From assembly GCF_004016445.2 (NCBI RefSeq), contig NZ_SADT02000002.1, positions 496,001 to 560,000 on the forward strand: 64,000 nt of DNA, given 5' to 3'. The position numbers and the translations under genes are program-made. Source of the stretch: Mesorhizobium sp. M2E.F.Ca.ET.219.01.1.1 (GTDB taxonomy: Bacteria > Pseudomonadota > Alphaproteobacteria > Rhizobiales > Rhizobiaceae). Shown here in pieces: positions 1-9,258 of this stretch; the stretch's first letter is position 1; each line of letters begins with the position of its first letter. The notes beneath the pieces were generated by a model. It was not told the DNA's origin. It did not search any database and saw only the letters and a program-made list of their open reading frames with translations.

Positions 1-272
1 AGCGTGGCGAGCTGCATGTCCACCGCCTCGGCCGCGGCTATGCCTGGCTGGATACCGGCACGCATGACAGCCTGCTCGAGGCATCGTCCTTCGTGCGCAC
101 CATCGAGCATCGCCAGGGCATCAAGATCTCATGCCCCGAGGAGATTGCGCTGGAGCAGCACTGGATCAGCGCCGACAAGGTTCTGGATCGCGCCGCGCGG
201 CTCGGCAAGAACGAATATGCCGCCTATCTGCGCCGGCGGGTGGCCGATCTGATGGAGGAGCGGGGTGCTTGA
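1..272 (+). CDS. rfbA: Glucose-1-phosphate thymidylyltransferase, 3' end only
   Basis: The window opens inside this gene; only about the last 90 codons are present, read from base 3 to the TGA at 270-272. The product joins dTTP and glucose 1-phosphate to give dTDP-glucose, the first step of dTDP-L-rhamnose synthesis in the cytoplasm. The segment [17 protein letters not shown] followed by [16 protein letters not shown] is the characteristic C-terminal part of RmlA/RfbA. It overlaps the next gene by 8 bases, so the rhamnose genes are translationally coupled. The N-terminal nucleotide-binding half lies outside the window and cannot be assessed. Confidence 0.93.
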   Translation, partial: RGELHVHRLGRGYAWLDTGTHDSLLEASSFVRTIEHRQGIKISCPEEIALEQHWISADKVLDRAARLGKNEYAAYLRRRVADLMEERGA

Positions 273-833
273 GGTCAGGCCGCTCGGGCTCGACGGCGTG
301 CTGGAGATCGTGCCGAAGCGGCATGGCGACGCGCGCGGCTTTTTCAGCGAGACCTGGAATGCCCAACGCTTCGCCGAGGCGGGCATCGATCTCGATTTCG
401 TGCAGGACAATCATTCCTATTCCGCCGCGGCCGGCGTGCTGCGCGGGCTGCATTACCAGCTGCCGCCGCGCGCGCAAGCCAAGCTCCTGCGCGTCGTCAG
501 GGGCAGCGTCTTCGATGTCGCGGTCGACATCCGCCGCGCCTCGCCGACTTTCGGCAAATGGGTGGGGCTGGAAGTGTCGGCGCAGAAGGGCAACCAGATC
601 CTCGTGCCGAAGGGGTTCGCGCACGGCTTCGTCACGCTCGTGCCGGACACGGAGGTGATCTACAAGGTGACCGATACCTATTCGCCCGCACATGACCGGT
701 CGATCCGTTTCGACGACCCGGCGATCGGCATTGAGTGGCCGGCGCTTGCCGGCGGATTCCAGCTTTCGGACAAGGACCAAAAGGCGCCAACGCTCGCCAA
801 GGCGGAGGTGTTTGAGTCCGCGGAGGGGGTGGC

Positions 834-837
<4 letters not shown>
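265..837 (+). CDS. rfbC: dTDP-4-dehydrorhamnose 3,5-epimerase
   Basis: Converts dTDP-4-keto-6-deoxyglucose to dTDP-4-keto-L-rhamnose, the third step of the pathway. The 190-residue length is normal for this cupin-fold family. Visible signatures are FFSETWN (26-32), the QDNHS segment (47-51), GVLRGLHYQ with the catalytic His63, and VIYKVTD with the likely catalytic Tyr133. The start is a GTG at 265 inside the end of rfbA, and the stop overlaps the rfbB ATG as ATGA. No missing key residue was noticed. Function is secure from motifs and neighbours. Confidence 0.96.
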
Positions 838-1963
<1,126 letters not shown>

Positions 1964-1967
<4 letters not shown>

Positions 1968-2887
1968 GGCTTGCCGTCACCGGACGCGAAGGCCAGGTTG
2001 CCGCAAGCCTGGTCGAGGCGGCGCAGGATCGCGACGACGTGGAAGTCGTCGCCGTCGGCCGCCCGGCGCTCGACCTGGCGCGGCCCGACACGGTGTTCGC
2101 GGCGCTTGAAGCGGCAAGGCCGGACATCGTCGTTTCCGCCGCCGCCTACACCGCCGTCGATCAGGCCGAGGACGAGCAGGGCCTGGCCTTCGCGGTGAAC
2201 GCCGTCGGCGCCGGCAAGGTGGCGGAAGCGGCGGCAAGGCTCGGCGTTCCGGTCATCCATCTGTCGACCGACTATGTCTTCGACGGCACCAAGGACGGCG
2301 CCTATGTCGAGACAGACGCCACCGCCCCGCTCGGCGTCTACGGCGGCTCCAAGCTCGCCGGCGAAGATGCGGTGGCCGCCGCCAACCCGCGCCACCTCAT
2401 CCTGCGCACCGCCTGGGTCTACAGCCCCTTCGGCAGGAACTTCGTCAAGACGATGCTGCGGCTGGCCGCCGACCGCGACGAGATCGCCGTCGTCGCCGAC
2501 CAGTGGGGCAATCCGACCTCGGCGCTCGACATCGCCGACGCGATCCTGCACGCGGCGGCGAGGCTGCGAGACGACAGGAATTTCGCGGCCTTCGGCGTCT
2601 ATCACCTGGCGGGCGAGGGCGACACCAACTGGAGCGGCTTTGCCCGTCACATCCTGGATACAAGCAAGGCTTTGGGCGGGCCGCACGCGAGCGTGCGCGA
2701 CATCGCCACGGCGGATTATCCGACCAGGGCCAGGCGCCCGGCCAACTCGCGGCTGTCGAGCGCGAGGTTTGCAAGTGCGTTCGGATGGCAGGCGCCGCAT
2801 TGGCGGGATGCGGTGGGGAGGGTGGTGCGCCGGCTAGGAGGGGCATCAAGCCCAAAGAACGCTGCCGAGGCCTCGGGGGCTCTCTGA
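1964..2887 (+). CDS. rfbD: dTDP-4-dehydrorhamnose reductase
   Basis: Last enzyme of the pathway: NAD(P)H-dependent reduction to dTDP-L-rhamnose. The chosen GTG start at 1964 overlaps the rfbB stop and places the glycine-rich GREGQVA motif at residues 7-13, as the family requires; an upstream in-frame extension to 1829 would duplicate rfbB coding and is rejected. The 307-residue product has STDYVFDG, the YGGSK catalytic motif, and the RTAWVYS segment typical of RmlD. The last 25 residues (after VVRRLGG) are low-complexity Ala/Ser/Lys-rich. This gene is the last high-GC gene before a sharp drop in GC content. Confidence 0.95.
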
Positions 2888-2894
2888 AGGAATT

Positions 2895-3650
2895 ATGATG
2901 ATCTCAGACACGTCAATGCTGTGGTTTCGCCTCGCACAGTTCGACATAAGACTTCGCTATCGGAACTCGACCTTCGGCCCCCTTTGGATCACCTTGAATA
3001 CGGCGATATTCGCGGCGTCGGTCGGCTTCCTGTACGCGGTTCTGCTCAACCAGCCGATAAAAGAATATCTACATCATCTGGCGACGAGCATAGTTCTTTG
3101 GCAATTCCTGTCGGCAACTGTAGTTGAGGGTGCTGAGAGTGTGATCAACGCCAATGATCTTATTTTGAATACAAAAATGTCACCCGCGTCATGCGTATTT
3201 AGGTGTGTCACGAAGAATTTCATAATACTTCTCCACAATCTGATTGTTGTAGCGGTAACCATGGTTATAGCTTATCCGAACGTTGGGTTGAATTTTCCAA
3301 TGTTTTTTATCGGTGTAGGATTTCTGATAATTCACGCGACTTGGATATCATTTATTGTTGCGGTTGTTTCGGCTAGGTTCAGGGATGTGCCGTTGATCAC
3401 GGCGTCGGCTATGCAATTGCTGTTCATCTTGTCGCCGATCCTTTGGGCTTCAAAGGTCCTGCCTTCCGGATCATTGTTCTTGGTCCTGAATCCGGTCTCC
3501 TACATGATCGATGCAGCGCGCACGCCGGTCCTGAATGGCGGCACGGACTACACGAGCGTGCTGGTTTCCGCCGCAATAGCTTTGTTGGGAAGCCTCGCTG
3601 CACACGCGCTTTACCGCAGGACGCAGCATCGAATCCCCTACTGGCTCTGA
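2895..3650 (+). CDS. ABC-2 polysaccharide export permease (Wzm-like)
   Basis: A 251-residue inner-membrane protein of the ABC-2/TagG family that would export a lipid-linked O-polysaccharide together with the next gene product. The N-terminal segment RYRNSTFGPLWITLNTAIF is the hallmark of Wzm permeases. About six hydrophobic segments can be seen, and the C-terminal SPILW, NPVSYMIDAAR segment is also typical. An AAGGAA ribosome site lies just before two possible ATGs (2895, 2898). It starts 7 bases after rfbD, so it is probably in the same transcript, but its codons are noticeably AT-richer (for example ATA, AGA), pointing to separate ancestry. The symbol wzm would be reasonable. Confidence 0.9.
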   Translation: MMISDTSMLWFRLAQFDIRLRYRNSTFGPLWITLNTAIFAASVGFLYAVLLNQPIKEYLHHLATSIVLWQFLSATVVEGAESVINANDLILNTKMSPASCVFRCVTKNFIILLHNLIVVAVTMVIAYPNVGLNFPMFFIGVGFLIIHATWISFIVAVVSARFRDVPLITASAMQLLFILSPILWASKVLPSGSLFLVLNPVSYMIDAARTPVLNGGTDYTSVLVSAAIALLGSLAAHALYRRTQHRIPYWL

Positions 3651-3681
3651 ACCTTGAAGCCAGCAGTCAAATTGGAGTCCA

Positions 3682-4407
3682 ATGTCACAGCCTTCGATCC
3701 AACTCACTGACGTCTCCGTTCGAATCCCGATCTGGTCCGTCCCGGCCAATCGTTCGCTCAAGCAGGCAGCGCTCAGATTTACGACCGGCGGTCGGCTCTT
3801 GGCGGGTGACTCCGGTCGGTTCGAGGTGGCTGCACTCGACGGTGTTTCGCTTGACCTTCAGCCCGGCACGCGATTGGGCCTGTGTGGACACAATGGTGCC
3901 GGTAAGACGACGTTGCTGCGAGTTCTGGCCGGTATTCTGAAGCCCACGAGCGGGACTGCCGCGATAAAAGGAGATACGGCCGTTTTGATTAAGCCGTCGA
4001 TGGGTTTGTCGCCTGAGCTTACTGGGCGAGAGTTTATTCGGCTTCAGAGTCTCATGGCTGGAATATCGCCAAAGGACGTAGAGCGGCAGATCGACTCGAT
4101 CATCGATTTTTCGGAACTCGGGGACTTTATCGATCTCCCGGTCCGGACATACTCAGCGGGCATGCAAACGCGATTGTCATTTTCAGCTGTTACCGCCTAC
4201 CCCACGGATATCGTGCTCTTGGACGAAGGATTGGGGACCGGTGACGAATCCTTTCAGAAAAAAGCACGCGAGCGAATGGACCACTGGCTCAACAATGCGG
4301 CAATCATTGTTTTGGCATCTCATTCCGACGCCTTGATTCGGTCAATGTGCCACACGGCGGTGTATCTCGAAAAAGGTCGAATCATGAGAGAGGAGATTTT
4401 CAGCTAA
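3682..4407 (+). CDS. ABC transporter ATPase for polysaccharide export (Wzt-like, short form)
   Basis: Nucleotide-binding subunit that partners with the preceding permease. Of 241 residues, the Walker A GHNGAGKTT lies at about 70-78, the signature is YSAGMQTRL and Walker B is IVLLDEGLGTGDE, followed by the switch region ASHSDAL. The N-terminal QLTDVSVRIPIW with a tryptophan-proline stretch is typical of the Wzt/TagH branch. The protein ends right after the ATPase domain, so the C-terminal carbohydrate-binding domain of E. coli O9a-type Wzt is absent. The TAA stop overlaps the next ATG as TAATG. Confidence 0.92.
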   Translation: MSQPSIQLTDVSVRIPIWSVPANRSLKQAALRFTTGGRLLAGDSGRFEVAALDGVSLDLQPGTRLGLCGHNGAGKTTLLRVLAGILKPTSGTAAIKGDTAVLIKPSMGLSPELTGREFIRLQSLMAGISPKDVERQIDSIIDFSELGDFIDLPVRTYSAGMQTRLSFSAVTAYPTDIVLLDEGLGTGDESFQKKARERMDHWLNNAAIIVLASHSDALIRSMCHTAVYLEKGRIMREEIFS

Positions 4408-5861
4408 TGCGTCGACGGCTAACAGCGGCGCTTGCCGGCACCGGATCTCGGTTGTTCGGGCACCAGGAGTTGAAGCAGTCCTATCACAAGGTCTTCGATC
4501 CGAATGTCCAACTCCAGAGCTACAAGAGTCGGCTTGCCTACCTTTGCCTCTCTGCGGCTCACCGCTTCGGACTCCTTGCCGATCTGCAGTCCTCCTATCT
4601 CGCGGGTCTCCCGCTGGTTCCTGCAATCGCGCCTCCGAACCACATTTATGACCGCGATTTCCTCAATCTACGACTGAACCGCGTCTACGATTTGCCGGAC
4701 GTCGAAATTGATGAGCGTCGGCCGCAGACGATTAACGTTCTCGTTCCAGCTTTCGATTTTAAATCGCTCTCCGCAGGTTTTTTCGGCGTCTTCCAGATGG
4801 CGCTTTTCCTGCGCAAGACTGGCGTGAACGTTCGTCTTGTACTGTTTGATAATTTCTACTTCAACATTTCAGAATTTAGGGAGAAAATTCTGAAGTATCC
4901 CAGCATGGAAAAGATTTTTGATGAGTTGGAGGTCGAATATATCGGCGAGAGGCGGGCGCCGTTTCGTATCTCAAGATACGACTACGCTGTCGCAACCGTT
5001 TGGTATTCTGCCTATTTTGCAAATAAGATACGCTCGCTTACTGATAACGACAGATTTATATATTTGATACAAGATTATGAAACGTTGTTCTATCCTGCAA
5101 ACAGCTTGCACGCGATTGCGGATAGAACCTATGAGATGGACTATCACGCGATTTTCTCAAGTGAAAGCCTGATGACATTTTTTGTTAAGAACGATATCGG
5201 TGGCATAAAGTCCCGCAATATGTCTTATACATTCTTTAACAACGCCTGTTCGGCTAACCTATTAGCAAAGGAAATATTCATTCAGCGTAATCGCTCGAAA
5301 GAAAAGAAGAAGATTGTCTTCTATTCTCGACCGGTCGTGGATCGGAATATGTTTGAACTGACGGCGTTGGCGCTGTCGACGGCATTCAGATCGGGAATAT
5401 TCGACCCCGAAGAGTGGGATTGCGTTGGCATGGGCCTTGGCGAGGGGGTTGTAGAACTGCTTCCGGGCGTTCGTTCGGTTTCGCTGCCCAGAATGGATTT
5501 AAGCACCTACATCGAGGAGGTGGCTAGCTTTGACATCTGCCTTACCCTGATGGCTTCACCACACCCGAGCATGATTCCAATGGATTTGGCCGCGTCGGGC
5601 TGCGTTGTCGTGACGAACACGTTCAAGACAAAGACCGAGGACTATCTGCAAGGCCTGAGCCGAAATATAATCCCAGCGGCACCGGGGTTGGATGAGATCG
5701 TTGCGGCATTGGAGCTGGCAAAGCTCAAAAGCGAGAACCTGGAAGAGCGTTATCGATTCGCAAAGGCCATGAAATATCCCCGCAGCTGGGACCAGTCACT
5801 CGGTGCCAGACACCTTGATTTTTTCAAACGTCGCGTGAGCGTTCGGCAAACTAGAACCTAG
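4407..5861 (+). CDS. Glycosyltransferase, WsaF-like (probable rhamnosyltransferase)
   Basis: A 484-residue soluble GT-B-type protein. The start is the ATG at 4407 overlapping the stop of the ATPase gene; a longer in-frame form from 4347 would lie inside that gene. Features reminiscent of the WsaF rhamnosyltransferase family are INVLVPAFDFKSLSAGFFG (about 107-125), the FIYLIQDYETLFYP segment, KKIVFYSRPV at the start of the C-terminal nucleotide-binding domain, and SPHPSMIPMDLAASG near the acceptor/donor site. With dTDP-rhamnose made upstream, transfer of L-rhamnose to the growing O-chain is the natural inference. Family assignment is from memory of motifs; linkage specificity is unknown. Confidence 0.75.
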   Translation: MRRRLTAALAGTGSRLFGHQELKQSYHKVFDPNVQLQSYKSRLAYLCLSAAHRFGLLADLQSSYLAGLPLVPAIAPPNHIYDRDFLNLRLNRVYDLPDVEIDERRPQTINVLVPAFDFKSLSAGFFGVFQMALFLRKTGVNVRLVLFDNFYFNISEFREKILKYPSMEKIFDELEVEYIGERRAPFRISRYDYAVATVWYSAYFANKIRSLTDNDRFIYLIQDYETLFYPANSLHAIADRTYEMDYHAIFSSESLMTFFVKNDIGGIKSRNMSYTFFNNACSANLLAKEIFIQRNRSKEKKKIVFYSRPVVDRNMFELTALALSTAFRSGIFDPEEWDCVGMGLGEGVVELLPGVRSVSLPRMDLSTYIEEVASFDICLTLMASPHPSMIPMDLAASGCVVVTNTFKTKTEDYLQGLSRNIIPAAPGLDEIVAALELAKLKSENLEERYRFAKAMKYPRSWDQSLGARHLDFFKRRVSVRQTRT

Positions 5862-5909
5862 GCGGCGAAAGAGGAACGGCTTAACGTCGATCTTTGTCGG
5901 GTAGGCGCT

Positions 5910-5927
5910 GCACTGCTAAGGCAGTGC
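5910..5927 (+). terminator. Possible stem-loop between glycosyltransferase and sulfotransferase genes
   Basis: A 7-bp perfect stem GCACTGC/GCAGTGC closes a 4-base loop in the 87-base gap. It is flanked by a further inverted pair, TAACGT (5882-5887) and ACGTTA (5932-5937). No T-run follows, so it could be a weak terminator, a processing site or a remnant of a transferred element. Confidence 0.35.
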
Positions 5928-5948
5928 GCAAACGTTAGAAACGATAAA

Positions 5949-6614
5949 ATGGCTACATCACACAGGGCGATCAGGATCGAGACGCCCGGCGCCCAAAGAA
6001 CCTTGATCGTGGTTGGTTGCGGGCGAGGTGGGACCAGCCTGGTTGCCGGTGCGGCTAGTATACTAGGTGTGCCGATGGGGGCGCCGGAAGATTCCATAAA
6101 TCACGAGGATGTGGAAATTGTCAACTTGGCCCAAGGTCGGGATTTTGATGGCAACCTGATCGATTTTCCGCCAGATGCAATTTCGGAAAGACTGACGAGG
6201 CTGGTTCAGGCAAGAAATGAGACGCATGATCTCTGGGGTTGGAAGGATCCTTCCGCTGATCTGTATCTCGACACTATAGCGCATGTCTTGAGAAACCCAT
6301 TCGTATTGTTTGTCAACCGTGACATGGCGGCGATTGCGAAGTCGGAACTTAACCAGATGCAGGGTTCGATTGAACAGGGCTATGAAATGGCCCTTCTTAG
6401 GTTTGGCAGGTATTGGGCGTTGCTGCAGCGGATGCAATGGCCAACGCTCCTCGTCAGCTATGAACGCGCGGCATTGGATCCCGAAGCGCTTCTGTGTGAG
6501 ATCGCAGACTTTATAGGGCTCGAGCCTCCGACCAAAAAGCAACGTGATATGGTCAGGAAATTTGGCACTGAGCGAGGTTATCGGCAAATTGAACAGCAGC
6601 GGCGCTCCACGTAG
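5949..6614 (+). CDS. Sulfotransferase family protein
   Basis: A 221-residue protein with a P-loop-like GCGRGGTSLVAG at residues 24-35, matching the 5'-phosphosulfate-binding loop of PAPS-dependent sulfotransferases. FVNRDMAAIAKSE fits the 3'-phosphate-binding region, and LLVSYERAALDPEALL is the usual late-domain motif. It would move sulfate from PAPS to a sugar or lipid acceptor. The company it keeps (O-antigen export genes, and a PAPS-producing cysD-cysNC-cysQ set about 9 kb downstream) suggests sulfation of the O-polysaccharide; this is inference. The gene is AT-rich like its neighbours. Its ribosome site is weak. Confidence 0.75.
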   Translation: MATSHRAIRIETPGAQRTLIVVGCGRGGTSLVAGAASILGVPMGAPEDSINHEDVEIVNLAQGRDFDGNLIDFPPDAISERLTRLVQARNETHDLWGWKDPSADLYLDTIAHVLRNPFVLFVNRDMAAIAKSELNQMQGSIEQGYEMALLRFGRYWALLQRMQWPTLLVSYERAALDPEALLCEIADFIGLEPPTKKQRDMVRKFGTERGYRQIEQQRRST

Positions 6615-6808
6615 ACACGTTCTTTAGTGTGATCCGTGGCTTACATTTGGTAGCGTTGCTACGCTGTGGCGCTCAGTGAGCATTGGTCGTTGGCCATCTG
6701 TACTTGGTAGAGCCGTTTGCTAGGCCCTGATTGCCGACTCTGGTAATTGCGCTTCATTGAGTGCATGGCGCTTAAGACCGGAACTTGGATATTGGGGAGG
6801 TCCAGAGG

Positions 6809-7813
6809 GTGGTGCGGCTATACAATCTCGACGGGTTGCGCGGCTTTTCGGCAATGCTTGTAGTTTTCGGCCATCTCTTCAACCAACTGGGCGTACTTGG
6901 GGGTATTTTCGGAGATGGTGGCGCGCAGGTTGGCGTTCAAATATTCTTTGCGCTATCCGGATTTCTTATGGGATTTCTATATCTTAGATTTCACATTCGA
7001 AAATTGGCGGCGATCGATTTTCTCAGGCGGCGCACGGCCCGCGTCTTTCCGATGTATGTGGCTGTGGTGCTCGCGTCATACTTGTCATTGTCCTATGCCG
7101 GCCACCCCATATTTTACGCAGTGAATTCCTCAAACCTCGTGGAACATCTGCTGTTCGTCAAAGGCGTCAGTGTCCTGTGGACCGTCCCGGTCGAAGTTCA
7201 CTTTTATTTGATATTTATATTCATCTGGCTGGTGTTCTCGGTGAACAGGGCCATTGGAATCATATCGTTGGCTGCGATGATCCCGGTGCTTTTGTTCATA
7301 CCTGACCCTTTGGCGATTCGGCCCTCCCAACTGTCATTCTTCCTGATAGGGATCATGGCCTCGCTCGTTCCGCCTTTTCGTTCCAATACCGCTTTCGCAC
7401 TAGCAGTTTGCGCGATTTTTGTCGCGATGCCAGCCGTCTCGAAGACGTTGGGCATCACCGTTTTCGAGTTCTGGCGATCGCCGCTGAACGTCGCGGCAAC
7501 CGGTACCCTATTATACACCTCGATAAACGCCCCGCTGGCAAAACTGACGTTCGGCAGCCTGCCTGCACGTTACATCGGGCAGATTTCATTTTCGGTCTAT
7601 CTGTTGCATTGGCCGATAATGGCCGCAATTACCACCCATACCGATGTCGACGACAACGGGCCGTTGTACGTCTTCACGGTTGTGGTTCTGACTTTGCTGA
7701 TTTCCAGCCTAACTTACTTTTCCATAGAGGCGCCCGCCCGCCGCTGGATAACCGGAAGGAACGGATGGGTTCGAAACGATTTGGCCTCCGCAACTGCTGT
7801 TGCCGATTTGTGA
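6809..7813 (+). CDS. Membrane acyltransferase, OafA/acyltransferase-3 family
   Basis: A 334-residue integral membrane protein that probably O-acetylates the surface polysaccharide. It begins with the family signature LYNLDGLRGFSAMLVVFGH, where the His is the presumed catalytic residue, followed by FFALSGFLMGFLYLRF, the RRTARVFPMY motif and about ten hydrophobic segments. QISFSVYLLHWPIM near the C-terminus is also diagnostic. A GTG start at 6809 (or 6812) is chosen because GGGGAGG at 6794-6800 is well placed; an upstream TTG at 6785 is less likely. There is no fused SGNH domain. AT-rich codon use continues here. Confidence 0.88.
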   Translation: MVRLYNLDGLRGFSAMLVVFGHLFNQLGVLGGIFGDGGAQVGVQIFFALSGFLMGFLYLRFHIRKLAAIDFLRRRTARVFPMYVAVVLASYLSLSYAGHPIFYAVNSSNLVEHLLFVKGVSVLWTVPVEVHFYLIFIFIWLVFSVNRAIGIISLAAMIPVLLFIPDPLAIRPSQLSFFLIGIMASLVPPFRSNTAFALAVCAIFVAMPAVSKTLGITVFEFWRSPLNVAATGTLLYTSINAPLAKLTFGSLPARYIGQISFSVYLLHWPIMAAITTHTDVDDNGPLYVFTVVVLTLLISSLTYFSIEAPARRWITGRNGWVRNDLASATAVADL

Positions 7814-7829
7814 ATCTCAGGAGTCTTTA

Positions 7830-8921
7830 GTGCATCGCCTGGACCAACTCAGACGGAATCTCGACAAAGAAGCGATGGTCGGCGTTGAGATCGGTCCTTT
7901 TTTCAGCCCGGTTGCGCCAAAGGCAGAGGGGTGGAAAACGACCGTCATAGACTACAAAGATGGTGACGCCCTTCGCAAGGCTGCACGAAACCACCCCGAG
8001 CGGACCATTCGTAGCAAGGTCGGTGCAATCGAGGATGTCGATATCGTCTGGGATGGCCGGCCACTCGACAAGGTGGCGCTGAAAAGGAATCCCGGAGGAT
8101 ACGACTTTGTCATTGCCAGCCACGTTATCGAACACACTCCAGACATCCTGGGATTCCTGCAGCAGTGCTCGCGCCTTCTAAAGTCCGATGGGATCATCTC
8201 GCTCGCCGTTCCTGATATGCGGAAGTGCTTTGACCTACTGAAGTCGCCGACGAGCATTCGCGAGATCCTTACCGCTCATCGAGAGCGCCGTATCAGGCAT
8301 ACCCCCGAAGCACTGTTTGAAGCCCGTGCGTGGGCAACGACCCGAGACGCCAAAGGGGCATGGGTTGCTGGAAACCACTTGCCGATTGATTTTGCTGATT
8401 CATTTTCCAAGGCCCTGCGAAAATACAAAGCCGACGCCAGGCAGATCCATAAAGTTAGACCCTATGTTGATGCGCATACGTGGTTTTTTACGCCAGCGTC
8501 GTTTGAGCTTGCCATCATGGAACTGAATCAGATGGGGCTTCTTCCTCTCAAGATCGCCTGGCTGGAAGAAAACCAAGGTTCTGAATTCATTGTTCAAATG
8601 AGACACGCCGATCGCATTGATGCGATGTCGCCAGACAAATTCAACGCAGAAAGGATAAGACTGGCACTCAAGCACTATGCCGAGTTCGACAGCGAGGTCG
8701 GGCCAAGCTACCGGGAGATAACTCCGGCGCCCGAGCCAGAACGAGTGATTGTCGAAGTTCCGGTAGAAGTAAGGGTTGAAGTTCCTGTAGAAGTAAGAGT
8801 TGAAGTGCCGGTCGAGGTGTTTGTGCCGGTGGACCCTCCTCCAGAGCCGACTGTCGAACTAGCGAAGCGGTTGGCTTTTCGTATTCGCCGAAAGATGCTG
8901 TCGCTTGTGGGGCTGGCGTAA
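7830..8921 (+). CDS. SAM-dependent methyltransferase with VEVPVEVR repeat tail
   Basis: The N-terminal two thirds is a class I methyltransferase: VGVEIGPFFSPVAP (motif I, about 17-30), ASHVIEHTPDILGFLQQC, and GIISLAVPDMRKCFD. The C-terminal part is odd. After a Pro/Glu stretch come three 8-residue repeats (VEVPVEVR-like, coded by 24-bp units at 8751-8822), another Pro/Glu linker, and a basic amphipathic stretch LAKRLAFRIRRKMLSLVGLA that could bind membrane. A GTG start at 7830 is chosen because CAGGAG lies 6 bases upstream; TTG at 7800 would overlap the acyltransferase gene. It may methylate a sugar of the O-chain, possibly its end. Confidence 0.8.
   Translation: MHRLDQLRRNLDKEAMVGVEIGPFFSPVAPKAEGWKTTVIDYKDGDALRKAARNHPERTIRSKVGAIEDVDIVWDGRPLDKVALKRNPGGYDFVIASHVIEHTPDILGFLQQCSRLLKSDGIISLAVPDMRKCFDLLKSPTSIREILTAHRERRIRHTPEALFEARAWATTRDAKGAWVAGNHLPIDFADSFSKALRKYKADARQIHKVRPYVDAHTWFFTPASFELAIMELNQMGLLPLKIAWLEENQGSEFIVQMRHADRIDAMSPDKFNAERIRLALKHYAEFDSEVGPSYREITPAPEPERVIVEVPVEVRVEVPVEVRVEVPVEVFVPVDPPPEPTVELAKRLAFRIRRKMLSLVGLA
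8751..8822 (+). repeat. Three tandem 24-bp coding repeats
   Basis: Units 8751-8774, 8775-8798 and 8799-8822 encode VEVPVEVR, VEVPVEVR and VEVPVEVF. The units differ mostly at third codon positions, so the repeat is old enough to have diverged or is selected at the protein level. Confidence 0.9.
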
Positions 8922-9258
8922 ACAGAGATCGCCTGCAAGCCATCTTTCCGTGCTCGTTGTGTAGAGCGCTACATAGCGCTCAGGACAACAATGACTCACA
9001 TAGTTCCCTCTCCCGCGACGAACATATGGCAACGTACCACGTTTCAATGGAGCCGAAGTCAAACCGGGCCAATGCAAGTTTCCAAGTTTAATGAAGGTGA
9101 AGTTCTCCAAAAAACCCCTAGCCCTCCCGCTCGCTCCGCGCTAAGGCGATAACCGGGTGACGTGGTTGGGGATTTGCAATCCAGAGTGGCGGCGGGCGAT
9201 GTTTTGTCCTACGCCGTTCTGATAGCATGTGCTCACGCCTGGAGTTCAGTGCCACCCA
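8922..9258. other. Intergenic region at the edge of the AT-rich cassette, with one hairpin
   Basis: No convincing gene was seen in these 337 bases. A perfect palindromic hairpin, GAGCGCTA-CA-TAGCGCTC, lies at 8964-8981 shortly after the methyltransferase stop, without a T-run. The region marks the return from AT-richer to GC-rich sequence and presumably holds the promoter of the following dehydratase gene, which could not be pinpointed. Confidence 0.6.

Noticed and set aside
8964..8981. Rho-independent terminator after the methyltransferase
   Set aside because: The hairpin is perfect but short, and there is no T-run on either side; reported only as a hairpin in the gap.
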